DNA of 64,000 bases from Monosiga brevicollis MX1 (Eukaryota; Opisthokonta; Choanoflagellata; Craspedida; Salpingoecidae): positions 354,433 through 418,432 of the forward strand of contig NW_001865058.1 in the NCBI RefSeq assembly GCF_000002865.3, given 5' to 3'. Below are positions 12,501-27,222 of this stretch, piece by piece. Each line of letters opens with the position of its first letter. Positions within the stretch are counted from its first letter, which is position 1. A program made the translations under genes and the position numbers. The notes below the pieces were generated by a model. The model had not been told where the DNA came from. It saw only the letters and a program-made list of their open reading frames with translations, and did no database searches.

Positions 12501-13633
12501 AAACAGCTCAGCGAGTCACCACCGTGGTGTTTGACAAGACAGGCACGCTGACAACGGGCAAACTGAAGGTGGTTGACGTTGAATCCGTGGCTGCATCGGA
12601 CAGCCCACCAGTGGACACCCAAGCCCTTCTGCGCTATGTTGCAGCTGTGGAACGCAACAGTGGGCACCCGACGGCCACGGCCATTGTGGAGCACGTGCAC
12701 CTCAACGTGCCACGCTCGGACACTCAACTCGAGGTGACAGAGTACCGGATGGAGGCGGGGCAAGGTGTGGAGGGTGTTGTTGACGGCCATCACGTTGCTG
12801 TCGGCAACCGTCGCTGGATGCAAACCTCTCGGGTGCGAGTGGTCGAGGAAGTGGAGCATCTGGTCTCAGCCTTTTCATCTGAAGGCAAGACGACCGTCTT
12901 CGTGGCCTTGGATAGCAAAGTGGTGGGCTTGATCACGCTGGCCGACACGCCCAAGCCGGACGCCACAGAAACCGTGGAGCTGTTACGTAAGCTCAAAATC
13001 AAGGTCATGATGCTGACTGGCGATAATGAACGGACGGCACAAGCCATTGGCGAGCAGCTGGGTATTACCAACATTATTGCCCAGGTCCTGCCCTCGCACA
13101 AGTCGCGCGAGGTGGCGCGCTTGCAGGCCGAAGGCGAGGTGGTGGCCATGGTGGGGGACGGTATCAACGACGCACCGGCCCTGGCACAGGCTGATCTGGG
13201 CTTTGCTGTTGGCACCGGCATGGACGTGGCCATCGAGGCAGCGGATGTCGTGCTTATGCGCGATCACCTGACCGATGTTCCCGTGGCCATTGATCTGTCA
13301 CGGGCAACGGTGCGCCGCATTCACACCAACTTTATCTGGGCCGTCTTGTATAACCTATTCAGTATTCCCATTGCGGCCGGCTGCCTCTTTCCCGTCGGTC
13401 TGATGCTCCGGCCTGTTTACGCGAGCATGGCCATGGCGCTCTCTTCGGTCTCCGTGGTCACTTCGTCGCTGTTGCTGCGGCGCTACAAGCCCCCAGGCTA
13501 CGCCCGCCAGGATGGCTATCAGGGCGAAGTCATACCTTTGTGGAGGCAGATCTGGCAGGCCCTCACTGGTGGCTTGCACACAAACCGTGGCTACCAGCGC
13601 ATGGAACAGAGCATGGACGACAGCATGGCCTAG
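9507..13633 (+). CDS. ATP7: Copper-transporting P1B-type ATPase (ATP7 family)
   Basis: Seven exons: 9507-10170, 10274-10530, 10635-10744, 10892-11221, 11484-11763, 11857-12112 and 12240-13633. All phases agree and give 1096 residues. Four N-terminal heavy-metal-associated domains carry CxxC sites: GMTCGSC (Cys26/29), HMTCQSC (Cys99/102), GMSCSSC (Cys225/228) and GMTCASC (Cys299/302). The ATPase core has the actuator MLTGEP, the intramembrane copper site CPC (Cys687/689), the phosphorylated Asp731 in DKTGT, the SGHP nucleotide-binding loop, MLTGDN and GDGINDAPAL. The protein moves Cu(I) into the secretory route or out of the cell using ATP. Human ATP7A/B have six metal-binding domains and fungal Ccc2 two, so four is intermediate. 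Two introns fall inside the metal-binding region. The start ATG follows GACGCC and precedes the first domain directly. Confidence 0.96.
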
Positions 13634-14374
13634 TCAAAGTGCACTGTTGGCTTTCATCGTGAGCACGCTGGTTCAATAGTTTGGCCGTTCAAGTCTGACC
13701 CAACCGAGTAGCTGGCTACTCGCGTCTAGTTGGTGATGCCTTCCCGTCGTTACCCATTTCCCACCCCCAGAAAAAAATAAATACCGTGTCTGATGATGAC
13801 TCCTGCTCCCTCCAGAGTGGCTTTAACCTCATCAATCGAACCACTGTTCTTTCCTCCTACAATCCACTTTTCCACCTCTCCGCCTCTCCCTCCGCCTCTC
13901 CACCTCTTGTGTCTGTGTGTGTTCTCCGCATCCGCCACCCTTGCCCAGATTTTTATCTGACATTTGACAGTTACGCGTGTGTGAGAGTGTGTGAGAGATT
14001 TTTTTTTTTTTTGCGGACGCCACACACACACACACTCAAACGCGCGCGCGACGGAGCCGCAAGCTCGCAGAGCAGGGCAGAGCAGACGATCCTCCGCGGT
14101 ACTCGAACACAGCTTCGCCCTGGAGGAGGTAGAAGGTGTGCCGCCTGCGGCATAGAGGGTCCTGCAGGTATAATGAGGGTCGATCGAGATTGCCAAACTC
14201 GCCCCCCCCCCCCCCTTGAAGCTCACCTCTCACACTGCGGCATGCGAACATTGCTATTCTGCGGCAGAGCACGAATCAGGTCGTGGTCTGGCGTTAAGCG
14301 CCAAGCACACCAGGAGGGTTGCAGCTCCCACTCAACCACGGACATCAATCGGCCGGGCCGTTACACCCGATGCC
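13634..14374. other. Intergenic region with poly(A) signal and homopolymer runs
   Basis: An AATAAA at 13776-13781, 143 bases after the copper ATPase stop, is a plausible polyadenylation signal. The rest contains an A/T-rich block, a run of T near 14000, a short CA run at 14023-14035 and a C run near 14203-14215 before the USP1-like gene. No gene was seen. Confidence 0.6.
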
Positions 14375-15883
14375 ATGGCCGACGCAGAGTACGTTGCTCC
14401 AGTCTCTCGAGGATGCGCACGCTCCGCTTTGTCACATGGCCCTGATGCACCGTGATGTGCCTTGTGCTATAGGAACATCGCAATCACCAAGGCCGAGGCC
14501 GCTTTGGGGCACAGTGAAACCGCAACAAAGCGGAATCCCGTCGTCTTGGAGGAAGATGGAGAGCCACCCCACAAGCGTGCCGCCCAAGGCTCGGGCGATG
14601 ATGTTTCAAGTCAGCGCAAGCCACCACGATCCAAAACGGACGTCAAATTCCCTCTTTACCCCTCTTCTTCGAGCTTTAAACCAAACACCATTGCCCAGCC
14701 TCCCGCCAAGGAAACCTTGCCCCGCGCAGGCCCCTCAAATAGTAGTAGCAGTGCCGTAGCAGCTTCGCCTAGTGGCACACCGAGTCACTCCTTCAACTCC
14801 CTGTCAATTGGCCGCACCCCAATTCGACTATCGCCATCAGGTTTGTGCCAGATACAAATTGGCACCGCGGTCCCGTGAATAGACACATCTGATTCACAAC
14901 GCCTGTGTATGCCCTGTCATAGTTGAGGACGCGCGTTACGCAGCTCTTTGCGGGCTTGATAACATGGGCAACACTTGCTATCTCAATTCAGTCCTTCAAT
15001 GTCTAAGGTTTTTACCTCTCATGAGCGAATGCCTCAATTACACGTCGCTGCTCGACAAGGTTTGCATTGCCCCAACGCCCGCTGCTTTTCCCCAAAGCTG
15101 GTCTCCGTGACCTCCTCTCCGTGGCCAGTGCGAGTGTCACTGTGTACCGCACGACCTGAGCTTGCGTTGCCGTGGCATGCCCGCAAACAGGTCCCATTTT
15201 CGGTCGACAACCACCCGCTTCTTCTCAGGTGGCAGCTGGTAAGATTGCCAGGCTCGCCAACAGGCTCGCACATGTGCCATCTCTGGATGCATTCGGGTGG
15301 CTCACGGATCTGAAAACGGCAATTTCGGGTCTCATACACAGCTCATGGAGGATATGGCTGATGCCGAGAAAAGTCACCGCTTGCGAGCGGATCAGCTCTT
15401 TGCCACACGCACAATTTCTTTGGCACCAACCTCCTTCAAGCACGAACTCGGGTGTGCTCGACCGCTCCGTGCCTCCCCCCCCCCCCCCCCCCCAAAAAAA
15501 AANNNNNNNNNNNNNNNNNNNNNNNNNNNNNNNNNNNNNNNNNNNNNNNNNNTCAGCTGAGTACAGGTCGGTTGAACTAACATGTAAATATTCAACAGAG
15601 AGCCTAGTAGCAGCACAAATGATGGTACCTGCTAAGAACGGGAAAGAACCACCAAAAGACGGTTGGCCCGCACACAGTTTCAATGTTGCGTCGCGGCGAG
15701 CCGCGGTCAAACCCGCGCCGCCGCGCCTTCGCCACCATGGGAGGGCCTCGTGCAGACTCTATCAAAAGCATGTCCGTGGTCAGGGCTAACGTCCAGAGCT
15801 AACATCAAAGTGTCGATCCTTGCATGGCAAGCATGGGGAGGACCAACCGATGGTGGTCCGATTGGCGCGCAAGAGGGAGATAT

Positions 15884-15915
<32 letters not shown>

Positions 15916-18325
15916 CCATCTGACGTTTTGTAGCAGCAGACTCACCGCGATAAATTGCTCATTGACTTTTCATTTTTGATCAATCACTAGCGTGGCCAAT
16001 GCGCTCTTTGACTCTTTCATGCAACAAGACGCTCAAGAGTGCTTGCGGTTTTTATTAAACCACTTGCAAGAAGCTCAAGAGGCAGCGCTTCAGCCTGCCT
16101 CCGTGCCCAGCTCTGCGGATGGACAGCAAGCAGAAGCTCCAACTGCTCTGCGCCGCGCCAGCCTGCCTCTCCTTCCATCGTCCAGTTTAGGCCGTCCCGT
16201 CGAGTTGGATCATGAACCAGAACTGACGGATGCATCTGCATCTCTGTCGTTCGTGGACCAGGCAGACCTTGACATGCTAGAATCTGGGCCATTTGGCGAT
16301 TCTCAGGATGAATATCACAATAATTGGCTTCAAGTGCAGAAGGTAATGTTTTTGGATGTCATGGTGTTTGTTTGCTTTTTTTTGTTTTTTTGTTTCTTTT
16401 TTTTTTTTTTTTGCTTTCGCGGTGTCTCTTGAAGCCGTGCCCTGACTGCCTCGCAAATGGGCCTATCTGAGACTTTTATCAGCTCTGGCCTTGTCACCAG
16501 AGTTCTCATGGGATACCGTGTTGTAGATGGAGACAGAAAACGCTCCAACGCCTTCTGATTCAGGTTCCGGGTCGAGATCAAACAGTCTCCCAGATATTGA
16601 TTTACAGGCAAGCGCCCTGGCACCGGAACACGAGTATGGCGCTGCAACCGCCAGTACTGTGGTGATTGATGACGATGAAGATGCCAACGAAGATGACGAC
16701 GAGGAAGACGAAGGTAACAACGGAGATGAAGCTGGCGGCGATGCAAGTAGCAATGGGGTCGTTGACAATGACGGTAGCGACACTTCAAGAAGCGATGCAG
16801 CAGACAAGACAGATTTTGCGATCCGCATCTCAAGTGCAGAGAGCACGGGCCGGGATGAAGGCTCAATATCTCAGCAACGAGAGCTTTCGTCAAGCGTTGA
16901 AAATGCCATACTCGTGGCCGATGCCAGTGGCAGCTTGGACGACAACATTGTTCAAGTGGATGGACCGATGACGGCACCAATTGCTCACCAAGCGAGCAGC
17001 CCGCCAGACTCGAGCGCCGAACCCAAGATACCCTTCACTGGCAGCCTCTTTGAAGGCCACATGTTGTACACCACCCGTTGCCTTACCTGTGACGCCCGCT
17101 CGGATCGACGCGAGGCTTTTCATGACATTTCAATTCCGGTCCCCTCTGAGCCGCAAACACTCAAGGCTTGTTTGGCGCAGCTGTTTGGAAAGCGGGAGCG
17201 CATGGTGGGGGCGGACAAGATCTTTTGCGAGCAATGCCAAGCCAAACAAGAGGCAACGCGAGAGATGAGCGTGGCCGACTTGCCCCCTGTGCTCACCCTT
17301 CACCTCAATCGCTCCGATCACCTTGGTGCCAAGGCAAGTCGTTGTCTCACGCTGCCCCCCATTTTGTGCCTTCCGCTCCTTCTCCCGCTCTCTCGCTCGA
17401 TACACTTGCTTGCTGAGGGCCTCTCACGTTCAGGTGGCACATGTGTCTGCACCGCTGATTGCAGAAAAAGACAGCTATCCATGTGCCCTTACAAATAGCC
17501 ATGGATGACTTTATGCGAGGGCACGGGCGCCATCCCGTGGGCCCCATGCGTGGCCAGGCAGCAACAGAACAACCCCGTCACCGCTATCGATTATGTAGCG
17601 CCATCTTTCATCGGGGGCAAACAGCCTACTCTGGACATTATTTTGCCATGGTTCGGCGTGCAGAGCTGCAGCATGCGACGCAAGGCTGGTCTTGTGAGGC
17701 ACTGCTGCGTCATCAAGCAGCGCAGCAAGCAGCAGCTGAGATGGAGGACAGGACTGGGGTTGCCCTGTCCCGAGGGGCTTCTGCCCAAAAGCTGAAGCCG
17801 GCGTACGCTGCGCGTCCCGGTCTTTTGGGCGGCGGCAATCCCATTGATGCTTGGCAAGCACATGACAGGACGATCCAAGGGGGTCTGGCGCAACAAGCCG
17901 CCCTTACGCCATGCGCGCCAGCGGCAGAGCTGCCTTTGACACCAACATCGGCCACCACCCTGCAATGTAACAGTCCGGATGGAGACGAGGATAGCACGAG
18001 TGGCAACAATGGGAGTGATTGCGAGTTGAAAGATACCGAGTTGGGTATGGACCTAGATTGTTCAAATCGTGCCTCACCAGCGCGGATACAAGACGCTGTG
18101 ACACCTCTGCCATCGTTGCCATCGTCGCCGCTGAATGAGGCGGCCGTGCTGGAGCAGGCCGAACTCAACGCCATTCCTGCCGACATGGAATGGGTGCGCT
18201 TTGATGATGAAATGGTGGAGTATGCATCACAATATGCCTTTGAGCAAATGGTGTCAATTCCCCATCAGCAACACCAAGCTACTGCCTACGTTCTATTTTA
18301 CCGAATTTGTCTTGCACCGGCTTAA
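14375..18325 (+). CDS. USP1: USP1-like ubiquitin-specific protease (interrupted by assembly gap)
   Basis: Readable exons: 14375-14388 (14 bases, MADAE), 14473-14840, 14923-15059, probably one from 15229, then after a gap 15991-16342, 16527-17333 and 17465-18325. The catalytic Cys box is MGNTCYLNSVLQ (Cys146). Next come the MQQDAQECLRFLL box, the zinc-binding-like TRCLTC ... FCEQC pair, the His box AYSGHYFAMV and the closing WVRFDDEMV and AYVLFY. The block FEGHMLYTTRCLTCDARSD with FHDISIPV and VGADKIFCEQC matches USP1 better than other USPs. USP1 with UAF1/WDR48 removes ubiquitin from FANCD2 and PCNA. Acidic low-complexity inserts split the catalytic domain, as in USP1. The intron 17334-17464 starts with GC (AAG|GCAAGT), the only GC-AG intron I found. 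Coding sequence between 15060 and 15990 is incompletely resolved. Confidence 0.85.
15503..15552. other. Assembly gap (50 N)
   Basis: Fifty undetermined bases inside the USP1-like gene, directly after a run of C (15475-15493) and A (15494-15502). A nearly identical C-run/A-run block recurs at 15884-15913, so the gap size and local order are doubtful. Confidence 0.99.
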
Positions 18326-18592
18326 TTGAGTTTTGATGCCTCTTCCATGACCAATTGGTTGACAAAGACCCCATCGCTCTCTCGGCAAGTTGTGTTGAAA
18401 AGGTTGGAATTTCGGAACATGGAGCGAAACCCAACGGGATTAGAAAACGGCACCCATGACACAAAAAATGCCGCTCTCGAGTGACACGCAACCCAGTGGT
18501 GGCCAGGAGCCAACTTTGGGTTCTTTGCGCCGCCCTGGACCAGATGCACAGAAATCAGGGCCGGTCAGGCAGAAGAAGAACAAGAGGTGCTT

Positions 18593-19652
18593 TCAGTCTG
18601 AATCCGAGTCAGAATCGTCACCACGACGCAGGCCTCGACCATAGTCTTGATCGTCGTCTTCAAACCCCGCGAGCTGCCGACGGTTAAACTGGGACAAAAT
18701 AAAGGAAAAAGATGAGCAGAGCAATGAGAACTTTGACATCCATCACAAAGCAGCATCACTGGAAGAAGGAAGCGCGTCAACGCCCGCAGACCCCGTGTGT
18801 TGGAGCAAGCCACAAAAGACAGCAGGGGTGGAGCAAGCGTGTCAACAAATAAAACTGGGACGTACGCTAATGGTGGTTTTGGCAGCGGTTCGCTCGGCTA
18901 CCTGTGCCAAAATGTGCTTGAGGTCTTCCTCTCCCACCTAAAGTATTGTGCAAGCAGATCGGTCAGGTATGAAGGGTGTGGGAGGTGGACGACGGGGCAG
19001 CGCATGCAAAGGAGAGAGGGCACTTGAAGCCCGCCCTTTCGCTTACTTTGCCGTGGAGTTGACCACGCTGTGCTGCTTGAATGAGATAGTTTTCCACCAT
19101 GGCGGCATTCTCAGGCTTGACGGCACGCAAGCTCGCCACTACAAGACAAGTCAGAAGATGCACAACACAAGATGAGCGCTGGAAGTGAGAGGAGGGAGCG
19201 GCGGGCGCAGAGGGAGCAGGAGAAGCGCAGGTTTCGCACATCGAGAGCGAGCCGAGGGGTCCATAATAGAGGCCAGCATCGAGTTCTTGGCCTGCTCTTG
19301 CTCGCGCCTGTCCGTGCAAACGTCAGCACAGATGGCTCACTGAAAACAACGGCGAATCCAAAAATGCCATTCTTGCGCCACTCACCGCTGACGCTGCATC
19401 TCCTCGGGCGATGGGCCCTGGCCTCCCCCCTGAAGTCACCACGAGCACAGACCAGGCATGCGTACACACATTCAGCCCCAACTTCGCAACCGCCAAAGGC
19501 GCCGTGCTTGGTCTCCCGGGAAATGCGACCCTCCACCTTCACACACACACCACACATAGATACACACACACACCACACAGCCCGCCACGTACCTGCGCTT
19601 GAAGTTCAGCCAGCCGGCGCTGCCGCAGTGCTTCCAATTCCGGATCCGCCAT
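18593..19652 (-). CDS. PDCD5: PDCD5 (programmed cell death 5) homologue
   Basis: Six small exons (19652-19593, 19429-19386, 19307-19240, 19138-19047, 18937-18866, 18688-18593) give 143 residues. The N-terminus MADPELEALRQRRLAELQAQ is nearly identical in pattern to the animal protein. The core has NSMLASIMDPSARSR, LRAVKPENAAMVENYLIQ and GQLHGK, then a helix (EEDLKHILAQVAE) and FNRRQ with an acidic tail ending in an alternating Ser/Asp stretch. A Gly/Pro-containing segment replaces the human linker after the first helix. PDCD5 is a small DNA-binding-fold protein linked in animals to apoptosis and to the CCT/TRiC chaperonin, with archaeal relatives. It ends convergently with the USP1-like gene. 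A GA/GT microsatellite (19661-19716) lies just upstream of the start. Confidence 0.95.
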
Positions 19653-20305
19653 CGTGTGTGTGAGAGAGAGAGAGAGAGAGAAATGAGAGAGAGAGAGTGT
19701 GTGTGTGTGTGTGTGTCAGAGAGATGAAGCGATGCAGCTTCACACTGACAGCGAAACAAGGGGATAGCAATGGAAACTTAGAGATTCGTCGATGTTTATT
19801 TTGCATGAATTTCTGGTTGATTTTCGTATAATTTTTTGTGTTTGTGATCTTTTGGCTGCTGTGCGGACCGTCAAAACTGGACTCCTATTACTTGGACCAA
19901 TGACGAATTTGATTGGGGTTGAGGGCAGGCGTGAAGATATGCGAGACGCACCTCGCCTTTTCAGAGAGAGCTAGTGGGGATACACCAATCGTATGAGGAG
20001 GAGGAGACATAGCGCCTGTTGATCTACGAGAACTAAAGGGGAGTCGGATTTGCAATTGAAAAGATGTCGGTTCGGCGCCGTTTCGGTGGCGATCCGAGTG
20101 TGGGAATGCGCAAGAAGAAGAAGAAGAAGAAGAACACGGCTTTTGTGCAAAATGCAACAGCAGCGCTCGGCGCTGGTTGCGGAAAGCTTATTCAGTCGCC
20201 CCAGTCGTTCCCCTCATCTACTGCTCGGGCTTGCTGTTGGAAAGGAAGGAAAAGTTATCATGCCGACGGTGAAGGGCGTCTGCCCAAGCGCAGCGGGCCA
20301 GATAT
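19653..20305. other. Intergenic region
   Basis: Contains the GA/GT dinucleotide run 19661-19716 upstream of PDCD5 and an otherwise unremarkable stretch including the 3' UTR of the AFG2A gene. A short AAG repeat lies near 20113-20133. No gene recognised. Confidence 0.6.
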
Positions 20306-24356
<4,051 letters not shown>

Positions 24357-26055
24357 GTCCGCAGTTTGAGGGCCAGGCCGGGCAAAAAACAACAAAGTTT
24401 TGGGGTCAGCGTATTCTTATCCGTTTCGTCTAATCATAGGCGAAGCCGATGTAGTCCACTACAAGCTGACCCCACCGATTTGACCCCCTGAGCTGGTCTT
24501 TTGTTTTTGAATGTTGTTCCGGAAGTAAGCACCCTCCTGTCCCCAACACCTTTGGCTGTTGCTGTAATGGTGGATTTACCTTTATTCTTGACCCCACCTC
24601 GCTACCAAGTGTAGTTCCAAACGACTCCTAAGGTCTTGCTTCTTTCGGCCAAAAGTGTGTGGATTCTGCCAAGACCCCGCTAAAAATATCGGTTCCGAGA
24701 AACCCTTATAGTCGAGACACCAAAAAAAGTGACTTGATCCTTCAAGTTTTCCCGGCGCACCGCTTCACTGACCAATACCCCCACCACCTCCTCCCGTTAC
24801 GTTACAACACCCATGCATGACCGCTGCTTACCCCGTTACTTCCCTTTCTTTGTTCTTTTCCCAACTCTCGTTCAATTCATAAGCTTAAGGTTACTGCAAC
24901 ACAAGCCACCCTTGGCGCTTGACAACGTAAGTGACCGCGCAGTCCAGTAACCGCACACGAGCACACACACACTAACACACACTGTGAGCCCTCGCTCGCG
25001 CATGAGATGAAAGTGAATGCTATCCAGTGTTAATTTTCCCGCCAATTTGGTGTTGCGTGAGTACCCACTGTGATCCCCTCCCACCGGAAACAAAAGAATC
25101 ATGGCTGAGAGGATGTGCAGTCGTGTGTGGTACTTGTAACGTTGAACACAAGCAGAGGGTGTTGCCGGGTGTGAGATCCAACTCACCCTGCCAAGCCTTG
25201 GTCGGGCGCGACTTGAGTGTCAAATGGCAGCCGCGTCTCTGCCCCGACCGTGCCACCGACTCTATCCTGGCTGCTCCAAACAACATGCACATTGTCTTGC
25301 GCACCCATACATACCACGCTCGTCCCATTCGTGCCCTTGAAACCACACTAGAGCCCCTGCCATCTCTTCCGGCAGGTTTCTTTCCTCGCCTGTTTTTTTT
25401 GTCCGTTGTTATCTTGGTCGCTCGCGCTCTGGTGTTTTTTCCTCTCAGTCTCTCTCTGTTTGTACGTAAGTGTCGTGGTATCGTTGGCATCGTCGCAGCA
25501 GGGTCAAGGTCTTTAAAGCAGGTCGTTGGCATTGGTCCAGTGCTCGCGGTCCATGCCGTGCAATGACCTCTTGCTGACGTTCAACGGCCGTCTTTTTTTT
25601 CTCGGATGTTCTGGCGTCCCTGGTGTCAGTGGTGGTGCTGCCCTGTTTTTTTGTTTTTGTTGAAACACTTGGATGACGACCCGTTGGTTCACTTGGTGAC
25701 AAGCCCAATCAATGGCTGTGGTCTGCACTCGCTCGCCCAAAGTCTGGGTGTTATTGGCGCCAGGACGTTGCTGTTCAGATTGGGTTGAGCATTCTCATGT
25801 GTGCTGGGACTTTGCTCGTGTGTGAATGGCCATCGTATGCATCACTGACACCCACAACCCACACACATCTTGGCGCTTGCCCTCTCTTCCCGTCCTCATC
25901 CACTGCAGCGCACTTTGCTCAACTCTCATTGAACTTTGTCCCTGCTTGCCCCATATGTATTGCTCCTCATTCTGGACACGGCGACTTGACATTATTTTTC
26001 TTGCGATTGGCAGTGCTGACGTTGAATCTTGGACAACCAACCGAAGACCAACATC
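24357..26055. promoter_or_regulatory. Divergent intergenic region between AFG2A and 14-3-3
   Basis: About 1.7 kb between outward-transcribed genes. The left part (24,400-24,880) is richer in A/T than its neighbours and carries repeated GACCCC-type motifs plus a 10-base inverted repeat (24401-24410 and 24465-24474). A 179-codon open frame at 25,027-25,566 has no recognisable domain and I do not call it a gene. The last few hundred bases, up to the 14-3-3 start, are probably its 5' UTR, perhaps with an intron. Confidence 0.5.
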
Positions 26056-27222
26056 ATGACTGACCGTGAGGATATCGTCTCGCAGGCCAAGCTTGCCGAG
26101 CAGGCCGAGCGCTACGATGACATGGCCAATGCCATGAAGAAGGTCACCGAGATGGACAGCGAGCTGTCCAACGAGGAGCGCAACCTTCTCTCCGTCGCCT
26201 ACAAGAACGTTGTGGGTGCCCGCCGCTCCTCGTGGCGCGTCATCTCCTCCATCGAGTCCAAGACCGAGGGCTCGGAACGCAAGCAACAGATGGCCCGCGA
26301 GTACCGCGAGAGCATTGAGAAGGAGCTCAAGGAGATCTGCGAGCAGGTCCTCGTAAGTTTGATCATTTTCGCTCAGGCTTTTTTTGGTTGTTGTTTTGTT
26401 TTGGTTAATGCTGTTTGCAAGGCTCCAAGGTTGAGTCCTTTTTTTCCCCAAACCAGGTCTTAACACTTTGTGCCCCGCTTGTTTTAGGAGCTGCTCAACT
26501 CGCACCTCATCCCCAAGTCCTCGTCGGCTGAGAGCAGAGTGCGTAGCTTTTGCCTGATCTGATGTCTTTCACCCTGTCAACCTGCATCCCATCACGAGTC
26601 TTGCGAGCCTCGCATTCTCATCATGACCCTTGATCGTTGTTTGTCGGGCACGACAAAACAGGTGTTTTACCTCAAGATGAAGGGTGACTACTATCGTTAC
26701 CTCGCCGAGGTTGCCGTCGGCAACGAGCGTGACGGTGCGTTTGTTGCTCGTCATTTGCCAACTGTATCGTTATTCTTCTCAATATCGTCTGCATGGTTCT
26801 ATGTTGTGCCTGTGCTTCTGATCCACATCCGACTCATGCGCTACCCGCCTTTTCTTTTCTTTGGCTTCTTGGCCATGTGATTGGGGATTGTTTCGTTTTT
26901 TTTTCTTTCAGAGATTGTCAACGACTCGCAGGCCGCCTACAAGGAGGCCTTTGACCTGAGCCAAGCTGAGATGGCTCCCACCCACCCCATCCGCCTGGGT
27001 CTGGCTCTTAACTTCTCCGTCTTCTACTACGAGATCAAGAACTCCCCCGATGAGGCTTGCTCTCTGGCCAAGCAGGCTTTCGATGAGGCCATTGCCGAGC
27101 TCGATACCCTCAACGAGGAGTCGTATAAGGACAGCACCCTCATCATGCAGCTGCTCCGTGACAACCTGACGCTATGGACCTCGGACTCGTCGGGTGATGT
27201 TGATGCCGGTGACGACAACTAA
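26056..27222 (+). CDS. 14-3-3 protein
   Basis: Four exons (26056-26352, 26488-26538, 26662-26734, 26912-27222) give 243 residues, the normal length. Family signatures are clear: the dimer-forming N-terminus ([19 protein letters not shown]), [20 protein letters not shown] carrying phosphopeptide-pocket residues, YYRYLAEVA, the near-invariant [18 protein letters not shown] and the C-terminal [19 protein letters not shown]. The tail is short, acidic and typical. 14-3-3 dimers bind phosphoserine/threonine motifs on many signalling and metabolic proteins in the cytosol. Codon choice is strongly GC-ending, as expected of a highly expressed gene. Confidence 0.98.

Noticed and set aside
25027-25566. 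179-codon plus-strand open frame upstream of 14-3-3
   Set aside because: No recognisable domain, no family similarity, and composition like untranslated sequence.
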